A stretch of 64,000 nt of DNA from Gottfriedia acidiceleris (GCF_002128425.1 NZ_NESS01000001.1:248001-312000); one strand, 5' to 3'; shown: positions 52,400 through 60,860, counted from the stretch's first letter. The notes: generated by a model not told the origin, from the letters alone. Numbers and translations are program-made.

Positions 52400-53574
52400 T
52401 CTTCATGATCCCCTTTGTTATATAAATTAATATTTTCTTGTACTTCCTCTGGAAAACGATAATAATCATCTGATCTGTTTTTACTAAAACCAGACATTTG
52501 AATTCCATTTAATGTAGATATAGGATCACCACTTTTAAGATGTGGCTTTGAATTTAGCTGCTTCATGACTCTGATTCTTCTTCGACATGGTAAACAGTAG
52601 TCTGAGAGATAACTTCTATCTTCAAGTTGTAAATCAAAGCTTTGGGCAGCTAATATATCTTTTACATCGCTAATTTGATCATCAGAACTATAGAGTTTCC
52701 CACATCTTTTACAAGGCCTTGTATACACCATAAGTTCTTGTTGATAGTTCATTGGTACTGCTGTTGCTAATGGACGGATTGGTAAATGAAATAACTTTCC
52801 GAATGGAAAATAGATAAGTAAAATAACAACTGTCAATTGGTGAATAAGTGTTAAGTAATGGTGCAACCAACCATCTAAAAGTGAATATGAAACAGTTAAT
52901 ATGAGTCCTGACACTGTTACAGCTAGCAATAAATATAAAGGTAATAAATCAAATTCAGCACGTTGTGTCACTTTTACATCTTGACTCACTATTCTTCTTG
53001 CGATTGCCATGATTACACCAATAAGTACCATAACAGCTGTAATGTTTAATCCGTTGTAAACCATTTCAGCGAATATACCGTGTGCTGCCATTGAAATGGT
53101 ATCAACACCCATAACGACAATTGTGTAGGTATTTGGATCTACAAGTTCAAAGTGCATCCAGCCAAATGTCAAACCAAAGGTGATTGCAAAGGAACCAATG
53201 CATCCCCAAGAAATTAGTAAATGTTGTACACCTCTGTAAATACCTCTTTTAAAAATAAATTTCTGTAAGAAAATATTTTCAAATGCTGTTTTGGCGATAG
53301 ATGTTAAATTCCGTTTTTTTCTTGAATTTTGTTTTAAATTTTTCAAACTACGCTTTATGACCTGGTTTGTTGCTGGCCTGATAAGCCATGCAGACATCCT
53401 AATCGTTAGGCCTACTGCAAAAATGAGCGAAGAAATAAAATAACCCATTAATGCCATATCGAAGTGTAAAAACCGGTCCGTTCCAACCCACGTTGTAAAG
53501 AGTAGAAGCAAAATAATAAAAAATGAATACATACTGCTTTTTGAGTAAAATGAGCGCTCGAGGGAATTTCTCAT
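52396..53574 (-). CDS. NarI/HdrE-like cytochrome b membrane subunit with C-terminal CxxC pairs
   Basis: 392 residues. About six membrane helices from 20 to 290; His residues on the helices (GVQHLLISWG, MAAHGIFAEM, WLHHYLTLIHQLTVV) could ligate b hemes as in NarI/DsrM-type quinol oxidases. The ~100-residue cytoplasmic tail has CKRC and, ~40 residues later, CLPC, a possible metal or Fe-S site. First gene of the five-gene operon; GGAGG lies 11 bases before the ATG at 53574. It would exchange electrons with menaquinone. Confidence 0.82.
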   Translation of the reverse strand: MRNSLERSFYSKSSMYSFFIILLLLFTTWVGTDRFLHFDMALMGYFISSLIFAVGLTIRMSAWLIRPATNQVIKRSLKNLKQNSRKKRNLTSIAKTAFENIFLQKFIFKRGIYRGVQHLLISWGCIGSFAITFGLTFGWMHFELVDPNTYTIVVMGVDTISMAAHGIFAEMVYNGLNITAVMVLIGVIMAIARRIVSQDVKVTQRAEFDLLPLYLLLAVTVSGLILTVSYSLLDGWLHHYLTLIHQLTVVILLIYFPFGKLFHLPIRPLATAVPMNYQQELMVYTRPCKRCGKLYSSDDQISDVKDILAAQSFDLQLEDRSYLSDYCLPCRRRIRVMKQLNSKPHLKSGDPISTLNGIQMSGFSKNRSDDYYRFPEEVQENINLYNKGDHEE

Positions 53575-53667
53575 ATCATGTTCAACCTCCATGTGAATTT
53601 TTTAACATCGAAGTGTCTGTTTAATTGATAAAATTGGATACATGATGAAGTCTTCTTCTTTGTCATA

Positions 53668-53710
53668 ATTGTACAGAAAGACTAATTCCAAGACTGTGAA
53701 ATACATCACA
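53668..53710 (-). promoter_or_regulatory. FNR box and promoter of the molybdoenzyme operon
   Basis: TGTGAAATACATCACA (53695-53710) is a perfect TGTGA-N6-TCACA site. On the minus strand TACAAT (53668-53673) is the -10, putting the box centre at about -41.5; the operon start is ~87 bases further. Confidence 0.9.
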
Positions 53711-53818
53711 CAACTGGCTCTTAAAATTTGTAAAATGCGGGGTCAATTTGTTAGCTGATTGGGAGATTATCGATCCATTTAAATGTTATAAGGGATAAGG
53801 ATTGAAATATACAAAAAT

Positions 53819-53850
53819 AGCGACTTCAATTAGCAGAAGTCGCTTTTCTA
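53819..53850 (+). terminator. Orphan terminator-like hairpin
   Basis: AGCGACTTC and GAAGTCGCT flank an 8-base loop and TTTTCT follows. No plus-strand gene lies upstream of it, so it may outlive a lost gene. Confidence 0.5.
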
Positions 53851-54070
53851 TAATGAACATATAAATGGGCAGTATGTGCAAAAACAAAAAAACTAGTATT
53901 GCACCCTTATTATCTCATCCTGAAACACTTTAAGGGTTTTCTGTTATCTGTTTCATTTAAAGACTTATAATTGAAGTGTAATAGATTAATTATGTTTGAG
54001 ATTAATTTCTATATAGACCTATTATATTATAGAACTTGAAATAAAGGCTTTGTTATAAAAAATTGTTGCT

Positions 54071-54109
54071 AATCTTATTGAACTAACTGATTCGTTAGTT
54101 CAACAAGAT
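54071..54109. repeat. Large inverted repeat around GAACTAAC/GTTAGTTC
   Basis: AATCTT-A-TTGAACTAAC, six bases, GTTAGTTCAA-C-AAGATT: arms of ~16 bases with one mismatch. Part of it (GATTCGTTAGTT) resembles the palindrome at 57791-57812. Confidence 0.5.
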
Positions 54110-54167
54110 TTCTACAAATTCATTCATGGTATCCATAATGCAAGTTCCTAAATATATCTTAAAAAAG

Positions 54168-54223
54168 TGGAATTAAAAAAGCTCTATTACATTAATAAAA
54201 AATTAATCGTAATAAAGAGCAAT
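54168..54223 (-). terminator. Terminator of the collagen-like protein gene
   Basis: GCTCTATTACATTAA and TTAATCGTAATAAAGAGC arms (few mismatches) with a T-rich minus-strand flank, ~90 bases after the stop. Confidence 0.65.
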
Positions 54224-54308
54224 TTAACTACCTACTTATTTCTTCTATTATACTTTCATCATCCTGGTAATAAAAACAGTTAATCCTTTATTCCATCTAA
54301 AAATTATG

Positions 54309-56483
54309 TTATGGATTAACATCTACACCAAATGGACCATCTCCTGTTCCTATAAAAGTTTCAGCAGAGTTAGAAGGTCCACTATATACTCCTAAATTGT
54401 CAGCATTCTCGTCAGCCACGTAAATTTTGTTTGTATTTGGATTAATACCTACACCACGTGGGCCAAGACCTGTATTTAAAGTAGCAATAACTGTATTACT
54501 ATTTCCATCGATTACTGAAACAGTAAAAGCGGTTTGGTTTGCTACATATATACGGTTTGAATTTTTATTTACACCTAAAGCAATAGGTACTGTACCAACT
54601 GCAACTGTTGTTAAAACAGTATTCGTATTTCCATCGATTACTGTAACATCATTGCTACCTGAATTTGCAGTGTAAATTCGATTCGTGTTTGGATTTACTC
54701 CTACATCTTCTGGTGCAGTACCAACTGTAATGGTAGTTATGACTGAATTTAAGTTTCCATCAATTACACTGACATTATCACTAAACTTGTTTGCAACGTA
54801 AATTTCATTCGTATTCGTATTGACTTTAATACCAGATGGTCCATCACCTACTGTCAGTGTCGTAATTAATAAATTTGTACTTCCATCAATTACTGTAACA
54901 TTATCTGACCCTTGATTCGAAACGTATAGTCGGTTTGTAATAGGATTTACAGCTACTTCATCTGGACCAGTTCCTACTGGGATTGTAGCTATAACTGTAT
55001 TTGTATCTCCATCAATTACTGAGACATTATCACTTGCAAAATTAGCCACGTAAATTCTGTTCGTAACTGGATTTACGGCTACACCTCTTGGGGTTGTTCC
55101 TACCGGTACTGTAGCAATGACAGAATTTGTATTTCCATCTATGACTGATACATCGTTACTATTTGTGTTAGATACATAAATTCGATTAATTGTTGGTGCG
55201 AACGCTGGTCCAGTTGCTCCTGTCGCTCCATCTACTCCTGTTGCTCCTGTTGCTCCTGTTGCCCCATCTGCTCCTGTCGCTCCCGTTGCTCCATCTGCTC
55301 CTGTCGCTCCCGTTGCTCCATCTGCTCCTGTCGCTCCCGTTGCTCCATCTGCTCCTGTCGCTCCCGTTGCTCCATCTGCTCCTGTTGCTCCATTTGCTCC
55401 TGTCGCTCCCGTTGCTCCTGTTGCTCCATTTGCTCCTGTCGCTCCCGTTGCTCCATCTGCTCCATCTGCTCCTGTCGCTCCCGTTGCTCCATCTGCTCCG
55501 GTTGCTCCTGTTGCTCCATCTGCTCCTGTTGCTCCTGTTGCTCCTGTTGCCCCATCTGCTCCTGTCGCTCCCGTTGCTCCATCTGCTCCTGTCGCTCCTG
55601 TTGCTCCATCTGCTCCTATTGCTCCTGTTGCTCCTGTCGCTCCTGTCGCTCCCGTTGCTCCATCTGCTCCTGTCGCTCCTGTTGCTCCATCTGCTCCGGT
55701 TGCTCCGGTTGCTCCGGTTGCTCCGGTTGCTCCGGTTGCTCCTGTCGCTCCTGTTGCTCCATCTGCTCCTGTTGCTCCTGTTGCCCCATCTGTTCCTGTC
55801 GCTCCCGTTGCTCCATCTGCTCCTGTCGCTCCCGTTGCTCCATCTGCTCCTGTCGCTCCCGTTGCTCCATCTGCTCCTGTCGCTCCTGTTGCTCCATCTG
55901 CTCCGGTTGCTCCGGTTGCTCCTGTCGCTCCTGTTGCTCCATCTGCTCCATCTGCTCCCGTTGCTCCATCTGCTCCTGTCGCTCCCGTTGCTCCATCTGC
56001 TCCTGTCGCTCCCGTTGCTCCATCTGCTCCTGTCGCTCCCGTTGCTCCATCTGCTCCTGTCGCTCCCGTTGCTCCATCTGCTCCTGTCGCTCCCGTTGCT
56101 CCATCTGCTCCTGTCGCTCCCGTTGCTCCATCTGCTCCTGTCGCTCCCGTTGCTCCATCTGCTCCTGTTGCTCCATCTGCTCCTGTCGCTCCTGTTGCTC
56201 CATCTGCTCCTGTCGCTCCCGTTGCTCCTGTTGCTCCTGTTGCTCCATCTGCTCCTGTCGCTCCCGTTGCTCCTGTTGCTCCATCTGCTCCTGTCGCTCC
56301 TGTTGCTCCATCTGCTCCTGTCGCTCCTGTTGCTCCTGTTAATCCTGTTGCTCCGGTTGCTCCATCTGCTCCTGTTGCTCCTGTTGGACCTGTGATCCCT
56401 GTCGGCCCTGGAGGAGCTGGTGGAAATGGACCAGTTGGGCCTGGTGGGGTTGGTTGCCCTGGTGGGCCTGGTGGAAATGGCAA
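54309..56483 (-). CDS. Exosporium-type collagen-like protein with seven-repeat YVTN beta-propeller
   Basis: 724 residues in three parts. Residues 1-~35 are Pro/Gly rich ([20 protein letters not shown]). Residues ~30-420 are collagen-like Gly-X-Y repeats, almost all GAT, GAD and GPT, in GADGATGAT-type units. The last ~300 residues have seven repeats of ~42 residues (RIYVSN...DVSVIDG...VIATVPVG...GVAVNP), which fits one seven-bladed YVTN propeller in place of the usual BclA C-terminal head. Bacillus collagen-like proteins of this kind form spore surface filaments. The TTG start is 7 bases after GGAGGTG. Repeat number is probably variable. Confidence 0.9.
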   Translation of the reverse strand: MPFPPGPPGQPTPPGPTGPFPPAPPGPTGITGPTGATGADGATGATGLTGATGATGADGATGATGADGATGATGATGADGATGATGATGATGADGATGATGADGATGADGATGATGADGATGATGADGATGATGADGATGATGADGATGATGADGATGATGADGATGATGADGATGADGADGATGATGATGATGADGATGATGADGATGATGADGATGATGADGATGATGTDGATGATGADGATGATGATGATGATGATGATGADGATGATGADGATGATGATGATGAIGADGATGATGADGATGATGADGATGATGATGADGATGATGADGATGATGADGADGATGATGANGATGATGATGANGATGADGATGATGADGATGATGADGATGATGADGATGATGADGATGATGATGVDGATGATGPAFAPTINRIYVSNTNSNDVSVIDGNTNSVIATVPVGTTPRGVAVNPVTNRIYVANFASDNVSVIDGDTNTVIATIPVGTGPDEVAVNPITNRLYVSNQGSDNVTVIDGSTNLLITTLTVGDGPSGIKVNTNTNEIYVANKFSDNVSVIDGNLNSVITTITVGTAPEDVGVNPNTNRIYTANSGSNDVTVIDGNTNTVLTTVAVGTVPIALGVNKNSNRIYVANQTAFTVSVIDGNSNTVIATLNTGLGPRGVGINPNTNKIYVADENADNLGVYSGPSNSAETFIGTGDGPFGVDVNP
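55210..56400. repeat. Tandem repeat region coding GAT/GAD collagen triplets
   Basis: About 1.2 kb of 9-base based repeats (units such as GCTCCTGTC, GCTCCCGTT, GCTCCATCT) that combine into 18- and 27-base higher-order units. All reading frames stay open here because of the repeat. Confidence 0.95.
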
Positions 56484-57022
56484 ATAGATACACCTCCATA
56501 AAATTATTGTCGTACTGTTTATATTATTTAATAGAGTACAAGCCTGTTTGGATTTTAATACTATTACTATTAATTTTTGTAAAAAAACTCTATATACTAG
56601 ATTTCATTTTTATAAAATATAGTATTTTTGATTTTTAGTAATAGTTTGTACAGTATTTTTTAGATTTTTTTGTGCGATGTAGTAGTTAAATTCCATGTCC
56701 CTCTCCAATCCTTCGTTTACTCATCTACAATTTGTACGTTCTATGCCATCTTCATCGTTGCTATAACACTATCGCCAATTTTAAGTGTAGCGTGTCCCTG
56801 TTTTCCTAAAATATTTTGAATAGTAAATCCGTCTTTCCTGCCATATAGAGCAAAAAAATAGACTACCGAAGTAGCCTATCTTTGTACAACTAATACATGC
56901 GCTAGCTGAATAAGGAATAATATCTTCTACCTTCATAGGTTAGTACGTTTTTATACTACCAGTTCAGTTCATTTCATTAACTAAGAGTTCTAAAAACTTA
57001 CCCGATATATCTTTTTTAGAAT
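56484..57022. other. Intergenic stretch before the collagen-like gene
   Basis: About 540 bases. It contains the promoter region of the collagen-like gene (no clear sigma-K elements picked out) and a terminator with a TTCG loop at 56852-56880. A minus-strand frame at 56741-56855 (ending GHATLKIGDSVIATMKMA) has some protein character but no start; it may be a gene remnant. Confidence 0.4.
56852..56880 (-). terminator. Terminator with UUCG tetraloop after the SDR gene
   Basis: On the minus strand ATAGGCTAC-TTCG-GTAGTCTAT followed by seven T. Confidence 0.9.
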
Positions 57023-57665
57023 TTAAGAGTAAATATAGATTCTATTGGGAGCATCCTCTGGACTACTATCTGCATCATAAGCCCCCAATTGAAGTTTGTA
57101 CCTTACCTGGATGAATAGCAGTTACTGAGATTGGTTTATCCTCTAACTCTTGATTTAAACAAAGTGTAAGCATATTTTGTGCTGCTTTAGCGATCCTATA
57201 TGAGTAAGAAAACTTCCCTTTTGGAAATTCATCTCTGCCCATTTTAGATAACGAACCTAAACGTGATGAAATATTAATAATCCGTGGATTTGTAGACTCA
57301 CTTAAAAAACTTAATGTTGCTTGAACAGTTCTAACTACCCCTAAACAATGAACATTGTATAGATTCATTAATTCTTTTGTGGTTACATTCTCAATTTCAT
57401 ATGTTTCTCCTGGAATACCTGCATTATTTATTACAATATCAAGACTGTTGGTGTAAAAACTTAGTCGAGAAGCTATACCTTTAACACTTTCATATTTACT
57501 AATATCAGCGTATATGGGATGACATTTTTCTTTAAACAATTCTATAAGGAAAGTTAGAGATTCCTTACTTCTTACAACTGGAAAAACCGTATGACCATTT
57601 TTATGAAATACTCGTACTAATTCTAATCCTAATCCTCGATTTCCTCCCGTAATCAATATATTCAT
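57023..57665 (-). pseudogene. Short-chain dehydrogenase/reductase, frameshifted near its C-terminus
   Basis: The intact part (57075-57665, 196 residues) has the SDR motifs: ITGGNRGLGLELVRVF (TGxxxGxG), NNAGIPGE, catalytic Ser in NISSRLGSL, and YSYRIAKAAQN (Y-x3-K). The frame ends early at HPGKVQTSIGGL, just after a run of five G (57082-57086). Shifting the frame there gives AYDADSSPEDAPNRIYIYS to a stop at 57023, which is what SDR C-termini look like after TSIGG. So a one-base change in the G run has probably truncated it. GGAAGG precedes the ATG at 57665. Substrate unknown; a truncated but active enzyme is possible. Confidence 0.7.
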
Positions 57666-57790
57666 TAAAATTCCTTCCTTTAAGATTAACATCATAGCCT
57701 AATACATTCGTCTGAATATTATACTTTTTCATATTTAACTATCCTTACATTCAATTCAATAAAAAAATCGACTTTGCCAATCGTGTCGTT

Positions 57791-57812
57791 CAATTAACGA
57801 ATTCGTTAGTTG
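57791..57812. promoter_or_regulatory. Palindromic operator-like site upstream of the SDR gene
   Basis: CAATTAACGAATTCGTTAGTTG is a near-perfect 22-base palindrome (core TAACGAATTCGTTA) ~125 bases upstream of the SDR start. TetR-family operators often look like this; no TetR gene is seen nearby. Confidence 0.5.
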
Positions 57813-57821
57813 CAGAATCCA

Positions 57822-57997
57822 TTACTTTATAGCAATGTAAATTTCAATCTCTCCGTTAAGATCGATTGCTAATTTCAACAGTCCTCACCCTTTCAGAATC
57901 CCATTCTTTAATGATTTCATAAATATATTTATATACATTCTTCGTATCATACATAAAATCGGTAAATTTTACCAATTTTCACTTTAAGTAATTCCAT
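57822..57997 (-). pseudogene. Fragmented gene remnant of unknown type
   Basis: Three minus-strand pieces in different frames read in succession: MELLKVKIGKIYRFYV, then YDTKNVYKYIYEIIKEWDSE with RVRTVEISNR, then DLNGEIEIYIAIK and a stop at 57822. Together they suggest a small protein broken by two frameshifts. Not recognised. Confidence 0.35.
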
Positions 57998-58105
57998 ATA
58001 TTTACTGAGTATTCCTGCCTAATAAAAATTGCCACAAATGTGAACAAGGAAATCTTAGTTAGAAGTTGAATTTATAAAATTAAAAGTAATATAGGAGAAT
58101 AAAAA

Positions 58106-59113
58106 ATGAGTGATAAATTCAAGAAAATAATAGATTGGGTCGAGGATATAAAAGTAAGAAATCAAAGTTCGGCTTCAGCTTTAATAATTATGAAAGATAA
58201 TAATATCGTACTTGAAAATTATAATGGGTTTCACAGTAATACTGATCTTTCTAAACCAGTATCTGCAACATCTCAGTTTAATGTTGCTTCTGCAAGAAAA
58301 AGTTATTTAGGATTAGCAGTTGCATTTGCGCTATACGAAGGTAAAATTAAAAACCTTGATGATTTTGCTATTGAATATTTTGATGATTTTGATGAAGAAT
58401 TACTAGGAAAAACAACTATTAGACATTTAGTTACACATTCACATGGTTTAAGTGAGACTGATGAAGGATCTATTTTTAGAGAATTTGAACCAGGTCAAGG
58501 GTGGGCTTATAGAGGAATTAACGTATTAATGATGACAAATTTAATAAAAAAACTTTATGGCAAAAGCTTTCCAGAATTATTAAAAGAAAGAGTCTTTACA
58601 CCACTAGGATTTAAGGAAACAAGTTGGGAAACAAGAGGAAATAAGAATTTAGTAAAAGTAATTGATAATCCTAACAAAGAAGCTATATTTAAATTAGGAG
58701 ATTCAAAGGATGGTTCCGAGTCTAACCTTCATGTTTCCACTAGAGAATTTACATTCTGGGGTAATCTTCATTTGAACAAAGGAAAAATAAATGGAAAGCA
58801 AATAGTCCCTACAGAAGTTATTGAAATAGCTACTCAAGTTCAAAATCTTAATTATAAAAATCAAGATTTACCACAAAATGGGTTATTTTGGTATGTTCAA
58901 GATACATCAAGCAAAAATAGCGAGATTGGTGATAGAGTACCACAAGGATCTTATCAAATTTTAGGTATAACAGGTCCAACTGTTCTAGTAATTCCTAAAT
59001 ATAATGTGGTTGTTGCTAAAATGTATAACAAAAAATATAACTATGGTGGAGATAATTACCTCTATTATTTAAGGGAATTTAGTAATTTGATAGTTGATAC
59101 AATTGCGGAATAG
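58106..59113 (+). CDS. Serine hydrolase of the beta-lactamase (class C/esterase) family
   Basis: 335 residues. Active-site SxxK is SARK (in FNVASARKSYLG), the second motif YRG (GWAYRGINV) takes the place of YxN, and the HxG-type third motif lies near GITGPTVLVI. HLVTHSHGLSE is the common helix in this family. No signal peptide, so it acts in the cytoplasm; substrate unknown, probably an esterase or peptidase rather than antibiotic resistance. ATAGGAGAA precedes the ATG. It ends with a strong terminator. Confidence 0.85.
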   Translation: MSDKFKKIIDWVEDIKVRNQSSASALIIMKDNNIVLENYNGFHSNTDLSKPVSATSQFNVASARKSYLGLAVAFALYEGKIKNLDDFAIEYFDDFDEELLGKTTIRHLVTHSHGLSETDEGSIFREFEPGQGWAYRGINVLMMTNLIKKLYGKSFPELLKERVFTPLGFKETSWETRGNKNLVKVIDNPNKEAIFKLGDSKDGSESNLHVSTREFTFWGNLHLNKGKINGKQIVPTEVIEIATQVQNLNYKNQDLPQNGLFWYVQDTSSKNSEIGDRVPQGSYQILGITGPTVLVIPKYNVVVAKMYNKKYNYGGDNYLYYLREFSNLIVDTIAE

Positions 59114-59155
59114 TACAAAATTATGAACTAACTCATGTTTAGTTGTACAAGATGA

Positions 59156-59192
59156 ACAAAAAAATCCTTCCAAAATGGAAGGATTTTTTTAA
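59156..59192. terminator. Terminator of the serine hydrolase gene
   Basis: AAAAAATCCTTCC and GGAAGGATTTTTT are perfect complements with a 5-base loop. Confidence 0.95.
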
Positions 59193-59230
59193 GTTACTTT
59201 AATCCATGAAAGTCATATTTCATAAAGAAC

Positions 59231-59257
59231 TTGACTGCCAAATCGGCAGTCTTTTCT
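59231..59257. terminator. Hairpin at the nfrA end
   Basis: GACTGCC and GGCAGTC flank AAATC, with TTTT on the plus side; it sits just past the nfrA stop. Confidence 0.6.
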
Positions 59258-60005
59258 ATTTGAGATCCAGTTTATTTTTTTGCACAAAGTCTTTCATATA
59301 CACTCTTTTTTGTCTTTCAAGCATAACTGCCATTTGTTCTGTCCATCGGTCTTTTCTTTTACCGCCGGTTCTTTGTTCATAATAACTTGAAACTACTTCA
59401 TCGAACTCTTTTAATTGCTTTACATAGACTTCTTTATCTTGCTGATATTCGTTCTCATGGTAAATATGTTCGTACGGTAATCTCGGTTTACGGTCTGTAA
59501 TTTTTTTCGGATATCCCACTGCAATCCCAAACAAAGGTAAAACTCGCTCAGGCGTTTTTAACAATGTTTTCACTTCTTCAAGGTTATTTCGGATTCCTCC
59601 AATATAACAAATTCCCAGCCCCATAGATTCTGCTGCAATTACAGCATTTTGTGCGGCTAAAGATGCATCAATCAATGCAACCATAAAATTTTCAGTGCTT
59701 TCTATTGATGGAAGGACACTTTTCATTTCATTTTCTCCTATAACGGAATGGCGGTAGAGATCAGCGCAAAATACGAAAAAATGACCATTTTTCTCAACAT
59801 ACTCCTGGTTACCAGCTAGCTCGGCTAACTTTTTCTTACGAAGTTTATCTTTTACACCGATGATTGAGTATGCTTGCATATAACTAGAAGTTGCGGCTGA
59901 TTGAGCACAGGAAACAATCGTTTTTATTTGTTCATCCGATAGAGACTTATCCTCAAAATCACGGATAGAACGGTGTTCAAGTATAATCGATATTACATCA
60001 TTCAT
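59256..60005 (-). CDS. nfrA: NADPH-dependent FMN oxidoreductase NfrA
   Basis: 249 residues, NfsA/Frp-type flavin enzyme. EHRSIRDFEDKSLSDEQIKT at the start carries the FMN-phosphate Arg; SAATSSYMQAYSIIGVKD is the family's S-S-x-x-Q motif; MGLGICYIGGIRNN and the C-terminal RTGGKRKDRW complete it. It reduces flavins, nitro compounds and quinones with NADPH. In B. subtilis it is stress-induced. A 17-base inverted repeat lies 45-92 bases upstream. Confidence 0.9.
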   Translation of the reverse strand: MNDVISIILEHRSIRDFEDKSLSDEQIKTIVSCAQSAATSSYMQAYSIIGVKDKLRKKKLAELAGNQEYVEKNGHFFVFCADLYRHSVIGENEMKSVLPSIESTENFMVALIDASLAAQNAVIAAESMGLGICYIGGIRNNLEEVKTLLKTPERVLPLFGIAVGYPKKITDRKPRLPYEHIYHENEYQQDKEVYVKQLKEFDEVVSSYYEQRTGGKRKDRWTEQMAVMLERQKRVYMKDFVQKNKLDLK

Positions 60006-60049
60006 GGAATAATACTTCCTTTCTGAATTGCAATGTATATTAGGCTCAC

Positions 60050-60097
60050 CTCTTTTATATCAGTAACTTTTTTCTAATATTTACTGATATAAAAGAG
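60050..60097. repeat. Perfect 17-base inverted repeat upstream of nfrA
   Basis: CTCTTTTATATCAGTAA (60050-60066), 14-base loop, TTACTGATATAAAAGAG (60081-60097). No T tail, so operator or leader structure rather than terminator. Confidence 0.8.
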
Positions 60098-60671
60098 AAG
60101 TATCTATGTAGATTTGTTGGTTTGTGCAAAGACACTGTTTACTGCGATTAATAAGATTAAAACAGTAATAAGTAGCACTCTACTAATAATTATCATAATT
60201 AATCTGTCCCAAACAACATTTTTTAATAATTGATGGGTACTTAATTGAGAGATTGTGAAGAAATGTATTTACACTTAAGCATGCGTGAGTTCAATAAGCA
60301 TCTTTCAATTTTATAGTTGTATTCCTAATTGTTAATTTTGCTTAAGTTTTTTCTCATTAACTTTATTTTCAATTAAATCCCAAATGATCTTGGTTAGTAT
60401 AAAAATAGGAAAAAATTGAAATGACATAATTTTTAATTCTACCTTTCTGCCTTTCGTTTTCGTTTCTTCAATAGGAAGCTCAATCTATATTTAGATCTAA
60501 TGAATTATAAAAAAATCCTCTTCTTATTCTACTAATCAGCCATTTACTTGAAAAAGAAAAAAGCTCTACCGGAGCAGCTTAAAGGTTGTTCAAATCATCA
60601 ATTTACTTTAACAGAGTTAAAAATAAAAAAACTAATACAAGAAAAAAGCCCCTACAAAATTGGGACTTTTT
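60098..60671. other. Intergenic stretch between nfrA and the meta-cleavage operon
   Basis: About 570 bases. Apart from a possible short minus-strand peptide (60332-60427) and the operon terminator (60642-60672), I see nothing. Confidence 0.4.
60332..60427 (-). CDS. Possible 31-residue peptide or gene fragment
   Basis: Reads MSFQFFPIFILTKIIWDLIE then NKVNEKKLKQN. The frame is protein-like for ~17 codons upstream as well (LPIEETKTKGRKVELKI) but without a start, so it may be the end of a decayed gene. AAAGGTAG lies ~12 bases before the ATG. Confidence 0.25.
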   Translation of the reverse strand: MSFQFFPIFILTKIIWDLIENKVNEKKLKQN

Positions 60672-60674
60672 TTA
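60642..60674 (-). terminator. Terminator of the meta-cleavage operon
   Basis: AAAAAAGCCCC and GGGACTTTTTTT flank a 9-base loop, just after the tautomerase stop. Confidence 0.85.
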
Positions 60675-60854
60675 CTCATCTTTTGCAACTCCACCAACGG
60701 ACCAATTTTCTTTTTGGAGTTCGTTTATTAAGATTCTTACTTGTGTTGGCTGAACATCCAATGTACGACAAACAACTTCATTAATTTCTCTCATTAATTG
60801 TTTTTTTAATTCTGGACTTCTACCTTCTATTAATTGAACTTGGATGATTGGCAT
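60672..60854 (-). CDS. 4-oxalocrotonate (2-hydroxymuconate) tautomerase
   Basis: 60 residues, the usual size. MPIIQVQLIEGRSPELKKQL has Pro after the initiator Met (the catalytic base once Met is removed), Arg12 and Arg40-region (TQVRILINEL), and the C-terminal WSVGG. It isomerises 2-hydroxymuconate to the oxo form in catechol meta-cleavage. Six bases after the upstream decarboxylase/hydratase gene, so same operon. Confidence 0.93.
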   Translation of the reverse strand: MPIIQVQLIEGRSPELKKQLMREINEVVCRTLDVQPTQVRILINELQKENWSVGGVAKDE

Positions 60855-60860
60855 TTTGTA

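Larger units (their letters stand above)
53711..54308. other. Long intergenic stretch with hairpins, no gene
   Basis: About 600 bases. It holds a hairpin AGCGACTTC/GAAGTCGCT with a TTTTC tail (53819-53848, plus strand), a GAACTAAC/GTTAGTTC palindrome (54077-54102), and the terminator of the collagen-like gene (54170-54221). I see no reliable coding frame. Confidence 0.5.

Noticed and set aside
53711-54308. Mobile-element or insertion-sequence remnant in the long gap
   Set aside because: Several hairpins are present but no terminal inverted repeats, target duplication or transposase fragment could be recognised.
55186-56499. Long open frames on both strands across the collagen-like region (Ser/Arg/Asn-rich, Leu-rich and Glu/Gln-rich translations)
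   Set aside because: They arise because the 9-base repeat has no stop in most frames. Only the Gly-X-Y frame continues into a real domain and has a ribosome site.
56741-56855. Protein-like stretch on the minus strand (GHATLKIGDSVIATMKMA end)
   Set aside because: No start and it begins at the SDR terminator; too short to claim as more than a possible remnant.
60548-60784. 78-codon plus-strand frame over the tautomerase end
   Set aside because: Antisense to the tautomerase and its terminator, without protein character.
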